A stretch of 7,967 nucleotides of DNA from positions 1-7,967 of the forward strand of contig RGVD01000120.1 of assembly GCA_010027395.1 (NCBI GenBank), given 5' to 3'. This DNA comes from Bacteroidota bacterium. GTDB taxonomy: Bacteria > Bacteroidota > Bacteroidia > UKL13-3. How positions within the stretch are numbered: the stretch's first letter is position 1; every line of letters starts with the position of its first letter. The notes beneath the pieces were generated by a model, which had not been told where the DNA came from, did not search any database, and worked only from the letters and a program-made list of their open reading frames with translations. The position numbers and the translations under genes were made by a program. This document shows, in pieces, positions 1-5,682 of the stretch.

Positions 1-1824
1 TCACGTATTTATAACTGTTCTTTCCAACATATTGATAGTGTTCATAGTTTTAGTGAAACTATGTTCCTATTGCTTGCCGGTTGTGGTGTAGGTTATTCAG
101 TACAGAAAAAGCATATTGAAAAACTTCCTCCAGTAACAAAACCATCAAAAGGTGAAAAGAAATTCCTTGTTGGCGATAGTATTGAAGGTTGGGCTGATGC
201 TGTAAAAGTATTGATGAAATCATACATGCAACCAAATTCACCAAAGATTCGTTTTGATTATTCATCAATTCGTGCCAAAGGAACACCAATCAAAACTGGT
301 GGTGGTAAAGCTCCAGGTCCAGAACCATTAAAGCGTGCATTAGATAATGTACGTGGTATTCTTGATAGTGTAGAAAGTGGAGAACAGTTACGTTCAGTCC
401 AGATTCATGACATTCTTTGTCATTTAGCTGATGCTGTCCTTGCAGGTGGTATTCGTCGTTCAGCAATGATTTCACTATTTGATATTGATGATGAAGCAAT
501 GCTTACATGCAAGAGTAACTTTAAAGTATCAAGTTATGAACCCGTTACGCTCACAAAGCGCGATCAATTTGGTAATGAAGTTAAGCTTGAAGTCCGTACA
601 GTAGATGAGGCTACAAACACCACTTATAAACGCCTTAAAATAGCCTACAATGACCCAGCTTATGGTATTCGCACAGTTGAGGCTGATGTTGGCGAACATG
701 ATATTCCATTCTTTTTAGATAACGGTATTGTTCCATGGTTTTATGTTCAAGAACAGCGTGGTCGTGCCAATAATAGTGTTGTTATCGTCCGTCACAAGAT
801 GAGAAACAAGAAAGACTTTGAACGTATTCTTAAAATCACAGAAGAAAGCAAAGCTGGTGAGCCAGGTATTTTCTGGACAAATAATCCAGATTGGGGTACA
901 AATCCATGTGGTGAAATTGGTTTGAGAACAAACCAATTCTGTAATCTTTGTGAAATCAATGCTTCAGACATTACAGATCAAAAAGATTATGAAGATCGTG
1001 TAAAAGCTGCAGCGTTCATTGGAACACTACAAGCTTCTTATACTGATTTCCATTATCTTCGTGATGTTTGGCGTAAAACAACAGAAAAAGAAGCTCTACT
1101 TGGTATTGGTATGACCGGTATTGCAAGTGGAAAAGTATTAGCACTTGATATGGCTGCAGCAGCAGAAGCGGCAACAAAAGAAAACGAAAGAGTTGCTAAA
1201 CTTGTTGGTGTAAATAAAGCAGCCCGTGTTACAACTGTAAAACCAAGTGGTACAACTTCTTGTGTTCTAGGTTGTTCATCAGGTATTCATGCATGGCATA
1301 ATGAGTTCTATTTACGCCGTATGCGCCTTCTAAAGACAGAAACAATGTATGGTTATCTCAAAATGTTCCACCCAGAACTTCTTGAAGACGATGTATTCAA
1401 TAAGAACAATGGAATTCTTGTATTACCACAGCGAGCACCAGAAGGAGCTATTACAAGAAAAGAAAGTGCTCTTGAACAGCTTGAACGTATGAAAAAAGTA
1501 TATCTTGATTGGATTCAAGGTGGTCATCGTCGTGGAGACAATACACACAATGTTTCTATTACTGTTTCTGTTCGTGACGGTGAGTGGGGAGAAGTTACTG
1601 ACTGGATGTGGAAAAATAAAGACAGTTATGCTGCTATTTCACTTCTACCTTTATCTAACCACACTTATCATCAGGCCCCATTCCAGGATATAGGTGAAGC
1701 TGAATATAAACAAAGAATGGATCAATTAGTAGATGTTGATATAGATATGGTAAGAGAAGATCAGGATTATACCAATTTGTCTGGCGAGGTTGCTTGTAGC
1801 AATGGAGCTTGTGAAATCAGATAA
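1..1824 (+). CDS. nrdJ: Class II (adenosylcobalamin-dependent) ribonucleotide reductase, 5'-truncated
   Basis: This enzyme reduces ribonucleotides to deoxyribonucleotides using a B12-derived radical, and would supply dNTPs for phage replication. The frame is open from base 1, so the ATG at 61 is internal. It lies downstream of a conserved NC motif whose Cys (codon 16-18) matches Cys119 of the Lactobacillus leichmannii enzyme. Counting from the ATG at 61, NPCGEI places the thiyl-radical Cys at 283 and the Glu at 285, with the partner Cys at 294. This is the same spacing as Cys408/Glu410/Cys419. KTGGGKAPGPEPL, RGRANNSV, VKPSGTTS and SGIH blocks are present. The C-terminus ends in CSNGAC (Cys579/Cys584), the CxxxxC pair that re-reduces the active site in monomeric class II enzymes. 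About 100 N-terminal residues are missing. Residues about 155-225 appear to be an insertion between the LTCKS and RGRANNSV blocks. An endonuclease gene follows after 75 bases. Confidence 0.95.
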   Translation, partial: SRIYNCSFQHIDSVHSFSETMFLLLAGCGVGYSVQKKHIEKLPPVTKPSKGEKKFLVGDSIEGWADAVKVLMKSYMQPNSPKIRFDYSSIRAKGTPIKTGGGKAPGPEPLKRALDNVRGILDSVESGEQLRSVQIHDILCHLADAVLAGGIRRSAMISLFDIDDEAMLTCKSNFKVSSYEPVTLTKRDQFGNEVKLEVRTVDEATNTTYKRLKIAYNDPAYGIRTVEADVGEHDIPFFLDNGIVPWFYVQEQRGRANNSVVIVRHKMRNKKDFERILKITEESKAGEPGIFWTNNPDWGTNPCGEIGLRTNQFCNLCEINASDITDQKDYEDRVKAAAFIGTLQASYTDFHYLRDVWRKTTEKEALLGIGMTGIASGKVLALDMAAAAEAATKENERVAKLVGVNKAARVTTVKPSGTTSCVLGCSSGIHAWHNEFYLRRMRLLKTETMYGYLKMFHPELLEDDVFNKNNGILVLPQRAPEGAITRKESALEQLERMKKVYLDWIQGGHRRGDNTHNVSITVSVRDGEWGEVTDWMWKNKDSYAAISLLPLSNHTYHQAPFQDIGEAEYKQRMDQLVDVDIDMVREDQDYTNLSGEVACSNGACEIR

Positions 1825-1839
1825 AATCCTCAAATAACG

Positions 1840-1908
1840 TTTATCCATTTTAGTACCGCCTTTTGAAGATAGGAGACTATTTAAATTAGGGGTACTAAAA
1901 TGGGTAAA
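1840..1908 (+). promoter_or_regulatory. 18-bp hairpin enclosing the endonuclease start codon and RBS
   Basis: Bases 1840-1857 pair with 1891-1908. Thirteen pairs (ccattttagtacc against ggtactaaaatgg) are perfect, extended by four A-T pairs and one U-G wobble (1844:1904). The 33-base loop is 1858-1890. The 3' arm contains part of the best-placed Shine-Dalgarno (AGGGG, 1888-1892) and the ATG at 1900. On a transcript reading through from the reductase gene the endonuclease start would be double-stranded. The loop contains TATTTAAAT (1878-1886), which could act as a late-type promoter; a transcript starting there would lack the 5' arm. The layout resembles hairpins known to repress homing endonucleases such as I-TevI and mobE in T4-type phages. 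The pairing is seen directly; the regulatory role is inferred. Confidence 0.7.
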
Positions 1909-2505
1909 TTTTCAAGATATGATAAAAAATATGAAATAGGACATTTATTTGGAAATTGGAAATTATTAGATAATATTTGTAAAAGAGTTCAAACTCCAAG
2001 TTCAAATACAAAAGACAGACATAGATTAAAATATCTCTGTGTTTGTATTTTATGCGAGCAAGAAAAGTTAGTTGATTGTTACCAATTAGAAAATGGAATA
2101 ACTAAAAAATGTTTTAAGTGTTCTATGAAGAATACTGATAAAGATAAAAATTCTAATTGGAAGGGTTTTGGAGAAATTAGTTCAAGCTATTTTACACACA
2201 TAAAAACAGGCGCAAGATTGAGAAATATTGATTTTAAAATTACAATTGAAGATTGTGATAATAAATGGAAAGAACAAAAAGGAATTTGTGCTTTAACCGG
2301 AACATCTATGACTATAGAAAAAGCCTCTATTGATAGAATTGACAGTAAAAAAGCATATTGTAAAGAAAATATCCAGTGGATTTTAAAAGATTTAAATATA
2401 ATGAAAAACAAGTTTGATGAAGAATATTTTATACAAATGTGTAAGTTAGTAACGGAATATAATATTAAAAAGGTTGAAAAACATGCCTGCTTGAATGGCA
2501 CTTGA
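1900..2505 (+). CDS. HNH-type homing endonuclease, free-standing
   Basis: This 201-residue protein has the plan of phage HNH homing endonucleases. The N-terminal part (about residues 11-76) matches the pattern 'G..FG.W.LLD' followed by Cys pairs CVCILC (47-52) and CFKC (71-74), probably a zinc-binding DNA-recognition knuckle. A helical linker follows, then the nuclease core: ICALTG (129-134), ASIDRIDSKKAY (142-153) and ENIQWI (156-161). The position that is often His in HNH motifs reads Asp-Arg (145-146), as in some phage relatives, so activity is uncertain. Such proteins nick or cut DNA to spread their own gene into endonuclease-free alleles, and reductase genes are frequent targets. GC is very low (18% at 1921-1980), unlike its neighbours, which suggests recent arrival. 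The last six residues, ACLNGT, resemble the reductase tail. The start codon lies inside a hairpin. Confidence 0.8.
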   Translation: MGKFSRYDKKYEIGHLFGNWKLLDNICKRVQTPSSNTKDRHRLKYLCVCILCEQEKLVDCYQLENGITKKCFKCSMKNTDKDKNSNWKGFGEISSSYFTHIKTGARLRNIDFKITIEDCDNKWKEQKGICALTGTSMTIEKASIDRIDSKKAYCKENIQWILKDLNIMKNKFDEEYFIQMCKLVTEYNIKKVEKHACLNGT

Positions 2506-2529
2506 CGCCGGCTGAAAACCTGTTAGACT
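2502..2529 (+). promoter_or_regulatory. Possible sigma70-type promoter with extended -10
   Basis: TTGACG (2502-2507) is followed after 16 bases by TAGACT (2524-2529), preceded by TG at 2521-2522 as in an extended -10. It overlaps the stop codon of the endonuclease gene and would start transcription about 35 bases before the gene at 2573, just ahead of the hairpin at 2531-2559. The -10 matches only four of six consensus bases, so this is a weak prediction. Confidence 0.25.
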
Positions 2530-2530
2530 T

Positions 2531-2560
2531 GGAAGCGTCCCGATCATGGGGCGCTTTCCT
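2531..2560 (+). terminator. GC-rich hairpin, probable intrinsic terminator or 5' mRNA stem
   Basis: AGCGTCCC (2534-2541) pairs with GGGGCGCT (2548-2555), including one U-G pair, across a six-base loop (GATCAT). The outer GGA/TCC can extend the stem with one bulged T. The following T tract is weak (TTTCCTTT). It could end transcripts from the reductase and endonuclease genes. If the promoter at 2502-2529 is real, it would instead be a stem near the 5' end of the next mRNA. It lies in a block of about 57% GC (2506-2565), far above its surroundings. Confidence 0.5.
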
Positions 2561-2572
2561 TTAGGAGATAAA

Positions 2573-2854
2573 ATGACGGATCTAAAGAGTTTGGAACAGC
2601 AAGATAAAAAGCTTACCCGTGAAGAACATATTGTTAATTATTTGAAAGCACTCAATACAATTGAGCAGGCTATTGAGCCATATCGCGAACATAAGCTTGC
2701 CCTAAAGAAACACTATGCTGAAAATAGTTTTCTCACCCGCGAAGATCAGAGCAAGCTTCTTCGTGCTTATCGTATGGCCCAGAAGGGTGAAGAACTTGAA
2801 GATTTTGAAGAGTTTATTAACGTCATCAAGACAAAACTCAAAGTAGGAGTATGA
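2573..2854 (+). CDS. Small helical phage protein of unknown function
   Basis: I do not recognise this 93-residue protein. It is highly charged and looks almost entirely helical, with no Cys, no signal peptide and no membrane segment. Its heptad-like leucine and isoleucine spacing (NYLKALNTIEQAIEPY) would suit a coiled coil or an adaptor. The start at 2573 is chosen because AGGAG (2563-2567) sits five bases upstream. The in-frame ATG at 2546 falls in the loop and stem of a hairpin and has no ribosome site. The gene opens an operon-like run, ending one base before the next start codon; the AGGAG inside its own 3' end (2845-2849) serves that gene. Confidence 0.75.
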   Translation: MTDLKSLEQQDKKLTREEHIVNYLKALNTIEQAIEPYREHKLALKKHYAENSFLTREDQSKLLRAYRMAQKGEELEDFEEFINVIKTKLKVGV

Positions 2855-2855
2855 A

Positions 2856-3131
2856 ATGAAGCTTGAAGCAAGAAATAAGCGTCTTGTTTTAGATTTAGTA
2901 AAGCAAGAAAAAGAAGAAGCCAATACTGAATTCGTTTTAGTTTCAAAGAAGGCAATGAGGCCAGATAATAATGTTTACCGAGTTGTTGATCGCTCTGATG
3001 ATTGCACAGTATCCGTCCACATTGGAGCACTTGTTGTTGTTGAAGGAAACATGGTTGAGGAAACCAAAGTTGGAGATAGCACCTTCTTGACTTGTAAAGA
3101 AAATTTTGTTATTGGACTTCTAAAGGATTGA
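2856..3131 (+). CDS. GroES-like co-chaperonin, divergent phage type
   Basis: This 91-residue protein has the length and layout of GroES and T4 gp31 co-chaperonins, the lids that cap GroEL during folding. It opens with a basic segment, NKRLVLDLV (7-15), like the 'L.dRvlV' strand. A charged stretch (16-38) follows where the GroEL-binding mobile loop would be, then VYRVVDRSDD (40-49) resembling 'G.VvaVg'. VHIGALVVV (54-62) resembles 'vkvGD.Vvf', and a closing TFLTCKENFVIGLL (76-89) resembles 'eyl.l.E.dIlaii'. The Asp after Gly in the GD motif is Ala57-Leu58 here, so identity is low. Encoding its own lid would help a phage fold large structural proteins on host GroEL. The Shine-Dalgarno AGGAG lies six to seven bases before the ATG. 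The assignment rests on pattern, not strong motifs. Confidence 0.5.
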   Translation: MKLEARNKRLVLDLVKQEKEEANTEFVLVSKKAMRPDNNVYRVVDRSDDCTVSVHIGALVVVEGNMVEETKVGDSTFLTCKENFVIGLLKD

Positions 3132-3134
3132 TAT

Positions 3135-3518
3135 ATGGGAATGTATGATGAACTAACTTGCGAATATATTCTTCCTGAGAAATATAAAAAGTATCAGAAT
3201 AGTATATTTCAAACCAAAAGTTTGCTGAATTGTCTTGACAAATATGTCATTACAAAAGATGGCGAGTTAGTTCATCATTCATTTAATTGGGAAGTTTGTC
3301 CAGAAGAAGAACGACCATATTATGGTAAACCAGAATGGGATAGATTTAGTTGGGTTGGTTCATTGAGAAATATTGGTAATGAACCACAAAAACTTAATCA
3401 TACCGGTGAAGTAAGATTCTATGAATGGGATCTTGATGAAGATATCTGGATTGAATTTGTAGCCTTTTTTTCAAAAGGAAAATTACTTCATCTTGAAGTA
3501 GAGGAAAAGGAATCATGA
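3135..3518 (+). CDS. Conserved phage orphan protein, MGMYDELxCEYxLP family
   Basis: This 127-residue protein begins MGMYDELTCEYILP, followed by FQTKSLLNCLDKYVITKDGELV (residues 25-46). The opening belongs to a family of small proteins common in phages and prophages that start MGMYDxLxCEYPLP and continue with 'FQTKDL.C.L..Y.IT.DG.L'. No function is established. Two cysteines (9 and 33) fall in the conserved opening. The C-terminal half is rich in Trp and acidic residues with alternating beta-like segments (EVRFYEWD, IWIEFVAFF). AAAGGA lies seven bases before the ATG. The stop overlaps the next start as ATGA, so the two are probably translated together. Confidence 0.8.
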   Translation: MGMYDELTCEYILPEKYKKYQNSIFQTKSLLNCLDKYVITKDGELVHHSFNWEVCPEEERPYYGKPEWDRFSWVGSLRNIGNEPQKLNHTGEVRFYEWDLDEDIWIEFVAFFSKGKLLHLEVEEKES

Positions 3519-4087
3519 AGCAAGAACTTGAAGAACAACTTTATAATAAGTATCCAAAACTGTTTAAACAACGCAAACTTCCCATGACACAGACAGCCAT
3601 GTGTTTTGGATTGGAATGTGGTTCTGGTTGGTTTGATATTGTTGACAGAATGTGTAGCCTTATTCAAGGTCACATTGATCAAAGTCGCAGTTCTGCTTTT
3701 TATGCAAAAGAATATAATCGTGTTCTAAGACAAGCCATTAATGGAAATGATAGAAATCTACGTTTTCGTTACAAGAAATTTGGTCATAAAGACGAAGTTA
3801 TTGAAGAATATGTAAAAAGAGATATTGAAAATAAACCTTTTCGTCAACCATTTCGTGAAGTTGCACCACAAGTTGAATTTACACAAATTAAAGAAAAATT
3901 TGGTACTCTAAGAGCATATATTACTGGTGGAGACGAATATTGTCATGGCATTATTTCTATGGCCGTAAGTATGAGTGCTATAACTTGTGAAGAATGTGGT
4001 ATGCCGGGTAAACAAAGAGGTGGCGGTTGGATAATGACTCTTTGTGATAATTGTGAAGAAGCAAGAAAAACAAGGAAATTTAAATGA
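3515..4087 (+). CDS. Phage orphan protein with C-terminal zinc ribbon
   Basis: This 190-residue protein belongs to a widespread phage orphan family. The family has an N-terminal 'M..T.MC.G.ECG.GW...ID.LC..I' block (here residues 24-49), a central 'VKEKFGTLR.Y..GGD.Y' block and a C-terminal 'MS..TCE.CG.PG..GGGWI.T.C..C' block. The last holds two CxxC pairs (158/161 and 177/180), probably one zinc ion. The function is unknown; zinc and nucleic-acid binding are only inferences. Compared with shorter relatives, a positively charged stretch (about residues 60-115) is inserted between the first and second blocks. It overlaps both neighbours by four bases (ATGA), typical of translational coupling. 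Confidence 0.85.
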   Translation: MKQELEEQLYNKYPKLFKQRKLPMTQTAMCFGLECGSGWFDIVDRMCSLIQGHIDQSRSSAFYAKEYNRVLRQAINGNDRNLRFRYKKFGHKDEVIEEYVKRDIENKPFRQPFREVAPQVEFTQIKEKFGTLRAYITGGDEYCHGIISMAVSMSAITCEECGMPGKQRGGGWIMTLCDNCEEARKTRKFK

Positions 4088-4479
4088 ACAACAAACTTAA
4101 AATTAATATTACTGCAAATACAAATGGTGTTGGCCTTTGGTCAAATCACAAAGCATCAGTAGATGTCAAAGAATTGCAACTTCATTACCTATCAAGGCAT
4201 CCGGAAAAGAAAGAAGTTTATAGGGGTGAACTGCGTGCATTTTTCTCAATTAAAACTTGGGACACTTATAAGCATGGCCTTATCTATACCGATAAGGGTT
4301 GGATCAAGGAATTTCGTCAAAATTTAATCAAGAATGGTTTTTCTAAAAAAGCTGCAAAAGCTGTTGATTACAGCGAACAGGGTATGCAGGGTGATAACTA
4401 TGTTAGTTTAGATGCTGGACCTGACTTTATTAAAGAATTTGCTATTTTGAAAACTTTTGGAGAAGTTGAGGAATATTGA
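4084..4479 (+). CDS. Conserved phage protein of unknown function
   Basis: This 131-residue protein has two recognisable blocks: TWDTYKHGLIYTDKGW (58-73) and DYSEQGMQGDNYVSLDAG (95-112). They recur in phage orphan proteins of about this size, but no function is known to me. There are no cysteines, signal peptide or membrane segments. The start is supported by AAGGA (4072-4076) seven bases upstream and by the ATGA overlap with the previous gene. The TGA stop shares its last A with the next ATG (TGATG), so ribosomes could re-initiate directly. Confidence 0.8.
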   Translation: MNNKLKINITANTNGVGLWSNHKASVDVKELQLHYLSRHPEKKEVYRGELRAFFSIKTWDTYKHGLIYTDKGWIKEFRQNLIKNGFSKKAAKAVDYSEQGMQGDNYVSLDAGPDFIKEFAILKTFGEVEEY

Positions 4480-5006
4480 TGTTCAAAATTCTTGATATTA
4501 AGAAGAATAAAAAGAAGAATAACGATTACTTCCTTATTGAAGTAATTTTCTCACATTCTGGTGAGCATGGAAAAGATTTCAATTTTGGTTTTCTTGATAA
4601 GTATTTTAAAGCAGTTGCTATGATTGATCGTCAAAAATACGAGGATCATTATAACAACTTACCAGCAGACGATATGTACTTTGAAGACATTCCAGGTACA
4701 GAATTCTCAACTGTTAAATTTAAAACCGAAAGTCCATATGACCTTGGTTATTGCAAAACCTTAGATTGTATTGGCGGCGATAGTATTCAGAAACTTGAAG
4801 ATGGAACTTTTAAGTATTCTCAATATATTTCTTCTAACTATATTACAGAAGGCGCTGCAAAACAACTGAAAGAGATGAAAGAACACCAAGATAAGGGTTT
4901 TTGCCGTTATGGTAATTATCCGGACCAAATTGGCGCTTTTCGTAGCGGAGATCCGTTTCACGATTTTATCGGTATTTTAGAAACTCTTGACAGATTTTGG
5001 GATTAA
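4479..5006 (+). CDS. Phage hypothetical protein, 175 residues
   Basis: I do not recognise this protein. It starts with a lysine-rich segment (MFKILDIKKNKKKNN), followed by a beta-like strand (YFLIEVIFSHSG) and an acidic, aromatic-rich body, with no membrane segment. The start is taken at the ATG at 4479 rather than the TTG at 4476, because GAGGA (4468-4472) lies six bases ahead and TGATG coupling fits the preceding stops. The gene ends the overlapping run. Its last codons include TTGACA (4987-4992), which may be the -35 box for the next transcription unit. Confidence 0.75.
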   Translation: MFKILDIKKNKKKNNDYFLIEVIFSHSGEHGKDFNFGFLDKYFKAVAMIDRQKYEDHYNNLPADDMYFEDIPGTEFSTVKFKTESPYDLGYCKTLDCIGGDSIQKLEDGTFKYSQYISSNYITEGAAKQLKEMKEHQDKGFCRYGNYPDQIGAFRSGDPFHDFIGILETLDRFWD

Positions 5007-5014
5007 TATATATT
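4987..5014 (+). promoter_or_regulatory. Predicted sigma70-type promoter for the lysis-like group
   Basis: TTGACA (4987-4992), a perfect -35 box, is followed by a 16-base spacer and TATATT (5009-5014), five of six matches to the -10 consensus. The -35 lies inside the end of the preceding gene. Transcription would begin near 5021 and run into the M15 peptidase gene. An overlapping TATTTATA (5011-5018) recurs before the lysozyme gene. The surrounding sequence is very AT-rich, which makes chance -10 matches common; the exact TTGACA is the stronger half of the evidence. Confidence 0.45.
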
Positions 5015-5021
5015 TATATAT

Positions 5022-5138
5022 GTGATAGAAGTTTTATATACACATATCTTATTATCAAGTCTAGTAATCAGCTTACCAATATGGTTTATTGGAATTTGTA
5101 TGGTTTTTCTAATTGATGTAATAAGTAAAAAGAAGTAA
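5022..5138 (+). CDS. Possible 38-residue single-helix membrane protein
   Basis: A GTG-initiated frame encodes 38 residues. A hydrophobic stretch (about 9-34, including ILLSSLVISLPIWFIGICMV) is followed by a basic ISKKK tail, the pattern of a single membrane helix with a cytoplasmic end. It stops two bases before the M15 peptidase ATG, so its position would suit a holin-like or accessory lysis protein. Against it: there is no ATG, no clear Shine-Dalgarno, the predicted transcription start nearly coincides with the GTG, and T-rich DNA encodes hydrophobic residues by chance. A leaderless or non-functional frame is equally possible. Confidence 0.3.
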   Translation: MIEVLYTHILLSSLVISLPIWFIGICMVFLIDVISKKK

Positions 5139-5140
5139 TT

Positions 5141-5563
5141 ATGAAATTAACTCAACATTTTTCTCTAGAAGAGATGACTAAATCACAAACTGGTTCGCGA
5201 AAAAATATTGATAATACAGCGCCACCAGAAGTTGTAGAAAACTTAAAAGCTCTTTGTGAAAATGTACTGGAAAAAATAAGAATCCATTTTGGAAGACCAT
5301 TAAGCATCAATAGTGGCTATCGTGGTCCAGCTTTAAATAAAGCCATTGGTGGTGCAAAAAATAGCCAACATATGACAGGTCAAGCAGCAGATATTGAAAT
5401 TGCTGGAATGGATAATAAAATTTTGTTTTGCTGGATTAAAGACAATATGGAATTTGACCAATTGATTCTAGAATTTTACAAAGAAGGCACTCCTGATAGT
5501 GGCTGGGTTCATGTTTCTTGGAATTCACAGGGTAATAGAAAACAAGTATTAAAGATTGATTAA
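5141..5563 (+). CDS. M15-family zinc peptidase, probable endolysin
   Basis: This 140-residue protein is a peptidase of the M15 D-Ala-D-Ala carboxypeptidase type, which cuts peptide links in peptidoglycan. Phages use it for lysis or for entry. The opening LTQHFSLEEMTKSQT (3-17) is the family's usual start. INSGYRGPALN (56-66) and SQHMTGQAADI (75-85) follow, giving zinc ligands His77 and Asp84. WVHVSW (122-127) supplies the third ligand, His124. It is a complete single-domain enzyme of normal size, without signal peptide or separate wall-binding domain, so it would need a holin or another exit route. The ribosome site is weak (AGAAG, 5131-5135). A strong terminator follows, separating it from the lysozyme gene. 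Confidence 0.9.
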   Translation: MKLTQHFSLEEMTKSQTGSRKNIDNTAPPEVVENLKALCENVLEKIRIHFGRPLSINSGYRGPALNKAIGGAKNSQHMTGQAADIEIAGMDNKILFCWIKDNMEFDQLILEFYKEGTPDSGWVHVSWNSQGNRKQVLKID

Positions 5564-5583
5564 CAAATTTGCCTGTATCATAT

Positions 5584-5615
5584 AAACCTACCTTTACAGG
5601 TAGGTTTCTTTTTTT
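5584..5615 (+). terminator. Rho-independent terminator after the M15 peptidase
   Basis: AAACCTACCT (5584-5593) pairs perfectly with AGGTAGGTTT (5598-5607) over a four-base loop (TTAC), followed by C and seven T residues (5609-5615). CCTGTA (5572-5577) could also pair with TACAGG (5595-5600), a possible competing fold. It lies 20 bases past the peptidase stop and would end the upstream transcript, so the lysozyme gene likely has its own promoter or depends on read-through. Confidence 0.9.
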
Positions 5616-5651
5616 GAAAAAGTTAATATTATTACTGTTTTTAACGATATT

Positions 5652-5659
5652 TATAAAAA
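5652..5659 (+). promoter_or_regulatory. Possible T4-like late promoter before the lysozyme gene
   Basis: TATAAAAA (5652-5659) differs by one base from TATAAATA, the late promoter element of T4-type phages, and stands 23 bases before the lysozyme start. It overlaps TATTTATA (5648-5655), which also occurs at 5011-5018. The strong terminator just upstream makes some promoter likely here. The AT-rich context and the absence of late transcription genes in the window keep confidence low. Confidence 0.25.
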
Positions 5660-5682
5660 ACGATTCATTGGAGATTTTAAAT

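Noticed and set aside
523..735. Intein in the reductase
   Set aside because: About 70 residues is too short for a mini-intein, and no Cys/Ser start or His-Asn end motifs flank it.
1505..1693. 62-codon + strand frame inside the reductase
   Set aside because: It overlaps conserved reductase sequence in another frame and shows only hydrophobic low-complexity residues.
61..1824. ATG at 61 as the reductase start
   Set aside because: The frame is open back to base 1 and the upstream residues include the conserved NC motif with a redox-active Cys, so the gene is truncated by the window edge.
1825..2530. Group I intron carrying the HNH gene
   Set aside because: The reductase frame is complete to its redox tail and stop before this region, and I could not identify conserved intron core pairings downstream.
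2546..2572. Upstream in-frame ATG for the small helical protein
   Set aside because: It lies within a GC hairpin, has no ribosome site, and the ATG at 2573 has a well-spaced AGGAG.
5569..5682. TTG-started extension of the lysozyme with a hydrophobic N-terminus, resembling a signal-anchor
   Set aside because: The extension reads through a perfect intrinsic terminator and its T run, which creates the hydrophobic residues; the ATG at 5683 has a GGAG site and the family's normal start.
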